Assembly (NCBI RefSeq): GCF_900111585.1
Contig: NZ_FOHI01000010.1
Coordinates: 1-64,000, forward strand
Direction of reading: 5' to 3'
DNA length: 64,000 nt
Source: Nitrosospira multiformis
Lineage (GTDB): Bacteria; Pseudomonadota; Gammaproteobacteria; Burkholderiales; Nitrosomonadaceae
Below the pieces are notes generated by a model, which was not told the DNA's origin, ran no database searches, and saw nothing but the letters and a program-made list of their open reading frames with translations. The position numbers and the translations under genes are program-made. Each line of letters starts with the position of its first letter. Positions within the stretch are counted from its first letter, which is position 1. Below are positions 16,701-24,469 of the stretch, one piece after another.

Positions 16701-19700
16701 TTGAACTATCAATATCACGCCTTTATCTCCCACAACAGTGCCGATAAACCTGCTGTCGAATCCATCGCCGCCGCATTGGTAGCCCAGGGCCTGCACTGTT
16801 TTCTGGATAAATGGGACATCCTGCCTCGTGACCAATGGCTGAGAAATCTCGAAAATGGATTAACTGAAAGCCAGACGATCCTCATCTTCATTGGTACACA
16901 AGGCGTTGGTCCTTACCAACAAGCAGAGGCGGACGCAGCTCTGCGACGTCAAATCCAGCAACGTCAGGATTGCGTTATTCCGGTACTCCTCCCGGGCGCA
17001 TCTCCCGAGGACCTTGCCAAACTCTCCATTTTTCTACAGGGTACAAATGCGCTGCGATTTCATGATCTAAAGGACCCGCTGCCCTTTCGTATCCTAGCCG
17101 CGTTGGTTCGAGGAGAAGAACCTGGCAATTTGCGCCAGTTGCTCCGTGAACAGGTGCATCCCTCCGTCGATTTGCTGCAAACACTCAATGACTGGCTCAG
17201 CGGTTTGCATATCGAGTGGCGGGAGAAAGAAGAAGAGTATCAAATTAGGGAGGGGCAAGGAAAATCTTGCCTCTGTATTCCCGATCTCAGCGCCAGTCCC
17301 AATCCTGACAGTATCGAATATCTGTTGAACTGGAAGAGTCGCCTTACTCCTCTGTTTGGGCGGGAACAGGAACTGAAAGTCCTGCATGACTGGGCGGATG
17401 CTCACGGCAGAATTAGTATCCGCATGGTAATAGGAGAAGCTGGGGTGGGTAAAACCCGCTTGGCTTTTGAATTCGGTACCCGATTGAGGGAAAAAGGATG
17501 GCAAGCAGGTGAAGCCCAAGGATTGGAAGGGCGCTGGTACACAGGTAGGTCAGGAACCTTGCTAATTATTGATTATCCGGAGCACCGTCCAGAAAAAGTA
17601 ACTGCCCTCCTGGAAGCCTTTGCGGTTATGCCGCCACCTCAACGTAAGCTGCGAGTATTACTGCTGGGGCGAAATGGAGATTTTCTGCGAAAACTCCCGC
17701 AAACTGCACAAAGCCTTGTTGCTCCTCACATTGCGTTATCAAGCTTGGCTATGGATGAATCAGCTGCGTGGTGTTTATTTCAGCAATCCTGGCAGCGAAT
17801 ACATCAACTCAGACACGTGTCCCCGCCATCGCTTCCCATGTCGGCAGAAGGTTTTAAGGAATGGGGGTGCCAAGCCGAGCTGCGCAGTCGCCCGCTATTT
17901 ATCCTGGCATTGACCATCCGCTTAATGCTCGACCCATCTGCAAGAGAACTGAATGGAAACGTTATCATTCGCGTACTAACTCAACAGTACGAAGTTAGTC
18001 GACTAAGGAAAGAAGCGAAGAAACGGAATATCGATGAAAACAGCCTAGTCATGCTGCGCGCCCTGGCTGTGATACCAGGGCAGCTTGAGGGCCAGGTGTT
18101 ACGCCAGTTGATTGAGGAAAGTACAAGGCTGAAGCTGGACATTCAGCTTCCCGCCTTACGTCAACTTATAGATACCAGCCTATGGGTACAGGGCGCTATC
18201 CCTGCACTACAACCCGACCTGCTCGCCGCCGATCTGCTGCATTACGCATTAACCGAACTGGCAGAAGATCAGTCCGGTCAGTGGCAATACGTGGGACTAG
18301 AAGCTGCGGTGGATATTGCAGAGGCCAGTTCGATATTCGGACGGCTGATTCACGATGCACAGAACGTATTGGGCCAGCGGTGGCCTTTGTCGAGCCTGAT
18401 TGATTGGGTGTGCGAAGAACGAATGCGATGCGAAAGGTTGAGTTTCGCTCTGAATCGAAACTACCTGGAACGTACGCTGTTACCTTTGGCAATAGCAGTT
18501 GAACGAGTATTGTTGGTGCACGCTGATTTGCCACAAACGCAAGCGTTACACCTGCGCAGCCTGTCGCTACGTCTAGGCGAGACCGGGGAGCGGGAGGCGA
18601 GTTTACGGGCTAGTCAGCGGGCTGTCGCGATTTATGAGCAGTTGGCGGCGGACAACTTCTCCGCCTACGGACCCGATCTGGCATCGAGCCTGAGTAGCCT
18701 CTCGATTAGCCTGGCCGAGATCGGGGAACGGGAGGCGGGCTTACAGATCATTCGGCGAGCGGTGACGATTCATGAGCAGTTGGCGCAGGAAAACTTTGCT
18801 GTTTATGGGTCCGGTCTCGCAATGAGCCTGAACAATCTATCGAATCATTTAGCCGGCAGTGGGGCTCGAAAGGAAAGCTTGCAAGCCATCCAGGCTGCGG
18901 CGGAGATCCATGAACGACTGGCTAAGGAAAACCTCGCCGCCTTCGGACCCGATCTGGCAACGAGCCTGCATAACCTGTCAAATCGCCTAGCCAACAACGG
19001 CGAGTCTGGTGCGGCTTTGGATGCCTGTCTGCGGGCGGTGGAAATACGCGAGCAGTTGGCTCAAGATAACTTTGCTGCCCATGGGTACGGTCTTGGAACA
19101 AGTCTGCATAGCCTGGCGAATCACCTGCGTGGGAGTGGGAAGCATAGTGCGGCCTTACAGGCCATCCAGCAGGCGGTGGCAATTTATGAGCAGTTAGCGA
19201 AGGAAAATTTCGCCGCATATGGATCCGACTGGGCAGGAGGTCTGACCAACCTCTCCGTTCACTTAGCCAACAACGGAGAGCATAGCGCAGCCTTGCAGGC
19301 TATTCAGCGGGCGGTGGCAATTTATGAGCGGCTGGCGCAGGAAAACTCTGCTGTCCACAGACCCGCTCTGGCACTAAGCCTGAACAACCTGTCGAATCGT
19401 CTGGCCGAGAGCGGAGAGCATGGCGCAGCCTTGCAAGCCATCCAGCGGGCGATTGCGATTCGCGAGCAGTTGGCGCAGGAAAACTTTGCTGCTTATGGGT
19501 CCGATCTCGCAATGAGCCTAATCAACCTCTGCACTGACTTGAGTAACAGCGGGGAGTGGAACGCGGCCTTGCAGGCATGCCTGCGGGCCGTGGAGATTTA
19601 TGAGCAGCTGGCGGCAGACAACTTTGCCGCCTACGCACCTGATCTGGCAGGGAGCTTGCACATCCTGTCAATTCGCCTCGCCGAGAGCGGGGAGCGAAAG

Positions 19701-20624
19701 AGGGCGACGCACGCTTGCCTGCGAGGGGTGGAAATCTATGAGCAGCTGGCAGCGGACAACTTCGCCGCCCACGGGCCTGCTCTGGCAGGGGCCCTGAACA
19801 TTCTATCGAGTCGCTTGGCCGAGAGCGGGGAGCAAAAGGCTGGTTTGCATGTTTGTCTGCGAGCGGTGGAAATTTATGAGCAGCTGGCGGCGGATAATTT
19901 CGCCACCTACGGACCCCAATTGACGGGCGGCTTGAACAACTTGGCAAGTCGCTTAGCTGAGAGCGGACAACGGGATACGGCCTTACAGATCAGTCGACGA
20001 GCCGTTGCAATTGTTGAGAAGTTGGCGGCAGACAACTTTGCAGTTTACGGATCCGTTCTAGCAATGAATCTGCACAACCTGTCACTTCGTTTAGCTGACA
20101 ATGGGGAACATGACGAAGGTTTAAAAGCTAACTTACGGGTGGTAGAGATATATGAGCGACTGGCGACGGGCCACTTCCCCACCTACGGTGCCGAGCTGGC
20201 ATCCAGTTTGAATAACCTGTCAAATCGCTTAGTCGAGAAAGGGGAGCTTGGCCCTGCCTTGCAGGCTTCCCTAAGGGCGGTTGAGATTTATGAGCAACTG
20301 GTGAAAAAAAACTTCGCCGTCCATGGACCCAATTTGGGTGTTAGCTTGAACAACTTGTCAGCCAATTTGCGCAGCAGCGGGGATCAGTGCGGAGCCCTGC
20401 GAGTCATCCATCACGCAGTGGAGATTTATGAGAAACTAGCCGGCGATAATTTTGCTGCCCACGGCCCTGTTCTGGCAGTTAGCCTGTACAACCTGGCAGT
20501 TTACCTTGATGCACTCGACACAAGCCAGGCAGCGGAAACCAGAGCCAAGCTACAAATAATCAAGCAGCGGATTTTGAATGAACAGGTTCAAGTGCCTGCC
20601 TGGCTTGCTCCCCTGTTTGAATAA
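16701..20624 (+). CDS. TIR-STAND NTPase-TPR protein, probable phage-sensing effector
   Basis: A 1307-residue three-part protein. Residues 1-140 form a TIR domain (YHAFISHNSADKPAVESI, LDKWDILPRDQW), and Glu76 in GPYQQAEADAAL is in the position of the catalytic glutamate of NAD-cleaving TIRs. A P-loop NTPase (STAND/NB-ARC type) follows with Walker A GEAGVGKTR at 245-253. The C-terminal half is 14 TPR-like repeats of 46 residues with the core NFAAYGPDLA-SLNNLS-RLAE-GE. This domain order matches bacterial NLR-like defence proteins, in which the repeats sense a ligand, the NTPase oligomerises and the TIR depletes NAD. The start is a TTG with AGGA about eight bases upstream. It stands alone beside BREX, and its role in defence is inferred. 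Confidence 0.85.
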   Translation: MNYQYHAFISHNSADKPAVESIAAALVAQGLHCFLDKWDILPRDQWLRNLENGLTESQTILIFIGTQGVGPYQQAEADAALRRQIQQRQDCVIPVLLPGASPEDLAKLSIFLQGTNALRFHDLKDPLPFRILAALVRGEEPGNLRQLLREQVHPSVDLLQTLNDWLSGLHIEWREKEEEYQIREGQGKSCLCIPDLSASPNPDSIEYLLNWKSRLTPLFGREQELKVLHDWADAHGRISIRMVIGEAGVGKTRLAFEFGTRLREKGWQAGEAQGLEGRWYTGRSGTLLIIDYPEHRPEKVTALLEAFAVMPPPQRKLRVLLLGRNGDFLRKLPQTAQSLVAPHIALSSLAMDESAAWCLFQQSWQRIHQLRHVSPPSLPMSAEGFKEWGCQAELRSRPLFILALTIRLMLDPSARELNGNVIIRVLTQQYEVSRLRKEAKKRNIDENSLVMLRALAVIPGQLEGQVLRQLIEESTRLKLDIQLPALRQLIDTSLWVQGAIPALQPDLLAADLLHYALTELAEDQSGQWQYVGLEAAVDIAEASSIFGRLIHDAQNVLGQRWPLSSLIDWVCEERMRCERLSFALNRNYLERTLLPLAIAVERVLLVHADLPQTQALHLRSLSLRLGETGEREASLRASQRAVAIYEQLAADNFSAYGPDLASSLSSLSISLAEIGEREAGLQIIRRAVTIHEQLAQENFAVYGSGLAMSLNNLSNHLAGSGARKESLQAIQAAAEIHERLAKENLAAFGPDLATSLHNLSNRLANNGESGAALDACLRAVEIREQLAQDNFAAHGYGLGTSLHSLANHLRGSGKHSAALQAIQQAVAIYEQLAKENFAAYGSDWAGGLTNLSVHLANNGEHSAALQAIQRAVAIYERLAQENSAVHRPALALSLNNLSNRLAESGEHGAALQAIQRAIAIREQLAQENFAAYGSDLAMSLINLCTDLSNSGEWNAALQACLRAVEIYEQLAADNFAAYAPDLAGSLHILSIRLAESGERKRATHACLRGVEIYEQLAADNFAAHGPALAGALNILSSRLAESGEQKAGLHVCLRAVEIYEQLAADNFATYGPQLTGGLNNLASRLAESGQRDTALQISRRAVAIVEKLAADNFAVYGSVLAMNLHNLSLRLADNGEHDEGLKANLRVVEIYERLATGHFPTYGAELASSLNNLSNRLVEKGELGPALQASLRAVEIYEQLVKKNFAVHGPNLGVSLNNLSANLRSSGDQCGALRVIHHAVEIYEKLAGDNFAAHGPVLAVSLYNLAVYLDALDTSQAAETRAKLQIIKQRILNEQVQVPAWLAPLFE
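18580..20520 (+). repeat. 14 tandem 138-bp repeats inside the TIR-STAND gene
   Basis: The 3' half of the TIR gene is a run of 14 imperfect direct repeats of 138 bp, each encoding one 46-residue TPR-like unit. The units share nucleotide words such as GAGCAGTTGGCG and GACAACTTTGC. The similarity at DNA level means units could be gained or lost by recombination while the frame is kept. Confidence 0.85.
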
Positions 20625-20955
20625 TGTCTTTCAAGGTGGGGCGTTATTCGAAGAGCTCGCCGATGAGCTTGGTCTAATCAGAAAACCTGGAGAGCCAATG
20701 GCATGGCAGCGGCATCCGTTAGCTTTTCTCGTTGAGGCTGCCGACGATATCTGTTACCACGTCATGGATGTGGAAGATGGTTTTAAGGCAGGATTTCTTG
20801 CCTATGAAGAGCTCCACTTGCTGCATAAGCCTTGGTTAACAGCGGAACAGTCGCGAAAGGCTGAGGAAATAAAAGACGTCCAACGTCGTGCAGAATACTT
20901 TCGCGCCGTCACAGTAAGCACAATGGTGGTAGCGTCGTACGCCGCGTTCCCAATT
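20614..20955 (+). pseudogene. dgt: Internal fragment of a dGTPase gene
   Basis: A frame overlapping the end of the TIR gene encodes a run typical of deoxyguanosinetriphosphate triphosphohydrolases: ALFEELADELGLIRKPGE, then RHPLAFLVEAADDICY and VMDVEDGF, ending around EYFRAVTVSTMV. The N-terminal half with the HD metal site is missing, and after about residue 118 the sequence loses resemblance. There is no proper start. It is the central or C-terminal remnant of a gene that would normally encode about 370-500 residues, cut at its 5' side exactly where the TIR gene ends. This marks a junction of past insertion or deletion. Confidence 0.75.
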
Positions 20956-21032
20956 GTTCAAAATACCCGTGCGCACGGTACCCGAGTAGCCTTGCCCGCC
21001 AGGTCTCTCATATTCTGAACCTCGTGACTACA

Positions 21033-21449
21033 CTATTTAGGCTTTCTAAACTCCCAAGGAGGAGTAGGGGAGGGATGGGACCATAAACCACGCCTTGCTG
21101 TCATCGCCTCGGACTGCAGGCGATAGAGATTTTGATCCCTGGCATAAGTCTTATACACCCATGCCATTCCGCGGCTCACTTGCTCGGCGTTCGCATCAAT
21201 ACCGTCGCAGCTTACCCGAGCGACAGTTCTTTTATATTGATCCTTCGTATGCGGGATAACATTAGCGCGCTTGCCGAAACAGAGGTCCGAGAGGGATTGC
21301 TTTGAGCGGGTCCCGAAAGGTTGATTCTTCTCGGGCGCGTCGATTTCGGCGAGTCTTATTTTGACCTGCTGTTTGTCCTGCTTCAGAACGGTGAGAGTGT
21401 CGCCATCAGAAATGCCGACAACCGTCGCCAAGAAGACCGCAGAGAGCAT
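21033..21449 (-). CDS. Thermonuclease (staphylococcal nuclease-like)
   Basis: A 138-residue SNase-family protein. The signature is visible: VVGISDGDTLTVL, VKIRLAEIDAPE, and GTRSKQSLSDLCFGK, then YKRTVARVSCDGIDAN, a methionine/tryptophan region GMAWVYKTYA, and LYRLQSEAMTARRGLW. The family cleaves DNA and RNA using Ca2+, with catalytic Asp, Arg and Glu residues whose counterparts are present. The ATG at 21449 follows an in-frame stop. The N-terminus (MLSAVFLATVVG) is short and hydrophobic, so export is possible but the signal is weak. It lies 11 bp downstream of the repeat protein gene, and the three genes 21033-22194 probably form one transcript. Confidence 0.85.
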   Translation of the reverse strand: MLSAVFLATVVGISDGDTLTVLKQDKQQVKIRLAEIDAPEKNQPFGTRSKQSLSDLCFGKRANVIPHTKDQYKRTVARVSCDGIDANAEQVSRGMAWVYKTYARDQNLYRLQSEAMTARRGLWSHPSPTPPWEFRKPK

Positions 21450-21460
21450 GAATGCTGATT

Positions 21461-21754
21461 TTAGTAGCTATAGCCATCGCCGCCGTATATTCCGGGGGCG
21501 TTCGTAGCGTAGGGATTATTGGCGCTATCATTGCTGTATTGGCTTCCGTATTGGCCATACGGATTATTGACAGAATCAGGACTATATTGACTTCCATACT
21601 GCCCATATGGGTTGTTGACAGAGTTCGGATCGTATGGATTTGCGCTCAGATTGCCAAGATACTTTCCGGTTTCCCGATCTCTTAAATGAGGCGGCTCAGC
21701 CTGGGCGATGTCGGCTAGAAGTGAGGCGAGGAGGGCGGTGATTATGAGTCTCAT
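21461..21754 (-). CDS. Small secreted repeat protein
   Basis: A 97-residue protein from ATG 21754, with AGGA eight bases upstream; an earlier in-frame start at 21802 lies inside the preceding gene. A signal peptide is clear (MRLIITALLASLLADIAQA, cut before EPPHL). The mature part begins with RDRETGKYLGNLSANPYDP and then repeats NNPYGQYGSQYSPDSV two to three times, ending in YGGDGYSY. Proteins with this arrangement occur in many proteobacteria, often near lipoproteins or nucleases, and their function is unknown. It lies between the lipoprotein and nuclease genes. Confidence 0.8.
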   Translation of the reverse strand: MRLIITALLASLLADIAQAEPPHLRDRETGKYLGNLSANPYDPNSVNNPYGQYGSQYSPDSVNNPYGQYGSQYSNDSANNPYATNAPGIYGGDGYSY

Positions 21755-21798
21755 TTCGTGATTCCTATGTTGATTATCGCTTTGATGCGATCGTCGTA

Positions 21799-22194
21799 TC
21801 ACTTCTTTAGCGCAATTACTTCGTCAATTCGATTATCTTTATCGTAGCTCACCTCGTAGGCCATCTCGTCACCACTAAAGACGCCTTCCGCCGGCGTTCC
21901 AACCACTTCCCACAAACCGAGTGTCAACACATCGGCGGCACCATGGAATACTGCTCTTCCGGCCTTGGCTCCCGCAGAATAACCCTGAACGAATTTGTAA
22001 ATTTCATATTTCTTTCCGTCTCTCATTTCGCTCACTGCCGGGGGCCCAAACTCAGCAAGCAGCATGCTTCTCGGGGTTCCCAGGGCAAATAGCTCCACAT
22101 TCTTTTTATCTGGTTGTTTTGCTGCCATGAATACCGAACAGCCGGAAAGCATAACTGCGATGATTGTTAAGGCGGCGGATCTTGCCATCGTCAC
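21799..22194 (-). CDS. Lipoprotein of unknown function
   Basis: A 131-residue protein beginning at GTG 22194, which has GAGGG eight bases upstream; an ATG two codons later is the alternative. The signal peptide ends in the lipobox LSGC, so the mature protein should be anchored in a membrane through Cys. The mature part (ELFALGTPRSMLLAEFGPP, EIYKFVQGYSAG) resembles small outer-membrane-assembly-like lipoproteins, in which a glycine-rich FGPP segment precedes a beta-strand region. I do not recognise a named family. It is the first gene of a probable three-gene operon. Confidence 0.75.
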   Translation of the reverse strand: MTMARSAALTIIAVMLSGCSVFMAAKQPDKKNVELFALGTPRSMLLAEFGPPAVSEMRDGKKYEIYKFVQGYSAGAKAGRAVFHGAADVLTLGLWEVVGTPAEGVFSGDEMAYEVSYDKDNRIDEVIALKK

Positions 22195-22406
22195 GAGTAT
22201 TTCCCTCTTGAGCGCGACATCGAACGCTGTCGCCTGCGTATTGTTATTGTTATTCAGCGCAGACTAGTTGCCTATTGGACTAAAGTACATCCTCTCAAAA
22301 TTTCCTCAGTTCCTTGCGCTTCATCACACCCTATGAAATGCTGCATCGTGAGAAAGCAAATTTTGTACTACCCAATCACGCGTAAAAAGAGCGTGCTTCA
22401 TTTTAT

Positions 22407-22628
22407 TCACCCTTTTAATTGGCGTTGCTGGTCCAGCGTCATTGCGCGCCAAATATCAACGTCCTTCACCTTGAACCGATCAAGCAGGGTTTGCATGCCC
22501 TGCCGGATCGTGACAGGTGCATCCGGGCGAGCACTCATCACCTCCAGGGTTGGCCGCACCTTGACCCAATCGTGCTGCGAGAGTATTTTTACATGTACGC
22601 CCGCAAGCAGGCGCCCTGTTGGGAATTA
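22407..22628 (-). pseudogene. Short coding remnant at left end of the satellite
   Basis: An open frame of about 73 codons that reads like protein (VRPTLEVMSARPDAP, then GMQTLLDRFKVKDVDIW) but has no start codon at its 5' end, where an in-frame TAA lies. I do not recognise the family. It is probably the 3' part of a gene disrupted by a stop or deletion, left at the distal end of the satellite-like element. Confidence 0.35.
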
Positions 22629-22808
22629 GCTCCAAGCCCTTGTACTGAAAAATAACGTGTGCTGCTTCAATGTTTCGGGAATCAAGTTGCCGATTGATCG
22701 ACGGTGATTCAATAGTCGTAAAACATTTTCAGGAGCCATCGTCCCAGCCGCGCTACAAATGCGCAAGTCTTCCCAAACATCTATAAGCGTGCGGGGGGAG
22801 TTTTGCCA

Positions 22809-23270
22809 TCAGAATGGGTTGACGCCTTGTTTCACTCCCTGCCTTGATGACCTCATGCATCTTTCGGTGAAGGCTGCCATGGCATCAATTCCAGTCCGGC
22901 CACCCTCTCCACGACTGAACGCGGCTTCGAAGGTCGGGGTATCAGGTTGCGAACCTGCGTGGTAAAGCATGCGGTAGTTATTGCGATACTTGACCAGAGC
23001 GGCATCCCGATATATCTTTCCCTTCGAGCTTCGGGCTTGCGACAGCCCGGCCATGTAGAGGCCGGAACGATCGACAAGCACGAGGCTTTTGTCTTTGTCG
23101 TAGTAGCGCAGCAATCCTTTATCAATCCACCTGCCTAACGGCATCTTCCCACTGCTCTTGTCGCAAGCGGTGACAAGCAAGGCAGCGCTGATTTCCTTCT
23201 TCTCCGGCCCGACAATCATCTCAATAGACATGCGTTGGGCTGCTTTGGCGCCAGAAATACCAGTCTCCAA
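22809..23270 (-). CDS. Hypothetical protein, start unclear
   Basis: At least 153 residues from a TTG at 23270. The same frame stays open upstream to about 23379 with coding-like sequence (SIRCRSGTRARFTGFRLDG) but contains no standard start. A good Shine-Dalgarno (AAGGAG) near 23370 precedes an ATG in a different frame. A frameshift near the 5' end is therefore possible. The protein has no recognised motif; CDKSSGKMPLGRWIDKGLL and DRSGLYMAGLSQARSS are its most distinctive parts. It is the last gene on the minus strand after the terminase small subunit, so it belongs to the satellite-like element. Confidence 0.5.
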   Translation of the reverse strand: METGISGAKAAQRMSIEMIVGPEKKEISAALLVTACDKSSGKMPLGRWIDKGLLRYYDKDKSLVLVDRSGLYMAGLSQARSSKGKIYRDAALVKYRNNYRMLYHAGSQPDTPTFEAAFSRGEGGRTGIDAMAAFTERCMRSSRQGVKQGVNPF

Positions 23271-23388
23271 AGAGCCATCTAGTCGAAAACCAGTGAACCG
23301 AGCACGGGTTCCACTGCGACAGCGAATGCTGTAATCTGCCTGAGCATCTTGCTCGTAACGCTCCTTATCCCAGGCTATTTAAAACAGA

Positions 23389-23958
23389 TCAGGTTTCTCC
23401 AGCTTTTCTGTGATCGGAGAACGGCACCACTTCGCCATCCGGCGAGACAAAGACCACCTTCATCTTGCGGGGTGATTGTTGAGGCGCATGTTCTTTACGA
23501 AACAACCCCATGTGCCTGAACAGCCGATCCTGAGCACTGTTCTTATCCCAGAACCTTATTCTGCACGTTCTCCCTGTCACCTTGCCATCCGTAATGGTCT
23601 GGCCGACTTCGATGTTTGAGATAGCAGCAGCCGTGGTATCGTCCATTTCATGAATGGCTTTCGGTGATCCATCAGGGTTGAAGAGCTTCCGAATGTCCGA
23701 GAACGCGACGGCTGCGGCCTCCCGGAGGATATTCTCGGTGGTCAGTTCGCAGCGCTTGGCGACCTCCCTTTGCTTCTGCTCGATGGCTTCCTGAACCTTA
23801 ACATTACTTAACAATCGAGAGGCGGCGGCTTCAGCCGAATTACCACGAGCGGTATAGCCAGCACGAAGATAAGCGGCGGTGGCATTCAGGTCGATAACGT
23901 ACTCTTCCGTGAATCTCCGTTGCTTTGAGGTTAATTCCGATCTTTCGCGCTTGCTCAT
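23389..23958 (-). CDS. Terminase small subunit
   Basis: A 189-residue protein from ATG 23958, one base after the stop of the preceding gene. The N-terminus LTSKQRRFTEEYVIDLNATAA followed by YLRAGYT and AEAAASRLLSNVKVQ is the DNA-binding region of the Terminase_2 small-subunit family. Such proteins recognise the packaging site on phage DNA. No large subunit, portal or capsid gene is nearby. In phage satellites of the PICI type, a lone small subunit redirects the helper phage's packaging motor to satellite DNA, and that role fits here by inference. It is cotranscribed with the DUF927 helicase. Confidence 0.8.
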   Translation of the reverse strand: MSKRERSELTSKQRRFTEEYVIDLNATAAYLRAGYTARGNSAEAAASRLLSNVKVQEAIEQKQREVAKRCELTTENILREAAAVAFSDIRKLFNPDGSPKAIHEMDDTTAAAISNIEVGQTITDGKVTGRTCRIRFWDKNSAQDRLFRHMGLFRKEHAPQQSPRKMKVVFVSPDGEVVPFSDHRKAGET

Positions 23959-23959
23959 T

Positions 23960-24469
23960 TCAATATCCCCCCATGGTCCTAAGCTTGTCTGCCGCTTCCA
24001 AATAGGAACGCCTCGCTGCCGCATCGGTATTGCATTGGTCGAGCGCGTCACGAATCATGTCCTCATCAGTTTCACCGATGTGTCGCAACCATGCTCGAAC
24101 CAGGACTTCTTGCTCCACTGTCAAAGGTTCATCCGGCTTCTGTCGGACCGGTTCAAAAGGCTCGACCTTTATCGCCTCCGGTTCCCATTCGAGAATCTGA
24201 GCCTGCGTGGCAAGAGGGCTATAGACCACTTCCATAGGCTTCCGGTCTTGGTAATGAATCCGCCACCAGCGAGAGGTGACTGCTTCTCTCTGGCTGGTGT
24301 CTCTTCCATCATTTGCATCATCATTGTTTTCAGAGGTAACAGAGGTGGCAGGGGTGCAAGCCTTTACTGGCGCGGGTTTCACTGATACCTCTGCTGGCTC
24401 AATAGAGGTGGCAGAGGTAGCACTTCCCCTGCTTTCAAGTATTGCCAATAGGTCATCAAGCCGCCCCAT
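23960..24469 (-). CDS. Mobile-element hypothetical protein
   Basis: A 169-residue protein. The ATG at 24469 has GGGAG six bases upstream, whereas the ATG at 24475 touches that site and is unlikely. The start overlaps the end of the helicase gene by 14 bases. The N-terminal third is a low-complexity Ala/Thr/Ser/Val stretch (SATSATSIEPAEVSVKP). The C-terminal part includes RWWRIHYQDRKPMEVVYSP and a charged helical end (LVRAWLRHIGETDEDM). Similar low-complexity repeats occur in the neighbouring helicase. No family recognised; its position between replication and packaging genes suggests an element-specific role. Confidence 0.65.
   Translation of the reverse strand: MGRLDDLLAILESRGSATSATSIEPAEVSVKPAPVKACTPATSVTSENNDDANDGRDTSQREAVTSRWWRIHYQDRKPMEVVYSPLATQAQILEWEPEAIKVEPFEPVRQKPDEPLTVEQEVLVRAWLRHIGETDEDMIRDALDQCNTDAAARRSYLEAADKLRTMGGY

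Noticed and set aside
18580-20520. CRISPR array suspected from the regular 138-bp repeats
   Set aside because: The repeats stay in one reading frame without spacers and encode TPR-like units.
819-20624. A joint Pycsar-type pair formed by the cyclase-like gene and the TIR protein
   Set aside because: They are 15 kb apart, divergent, and the TIR protein has a STAND-TPR sensor rather than a cyclic-nucleotide-binding domain.
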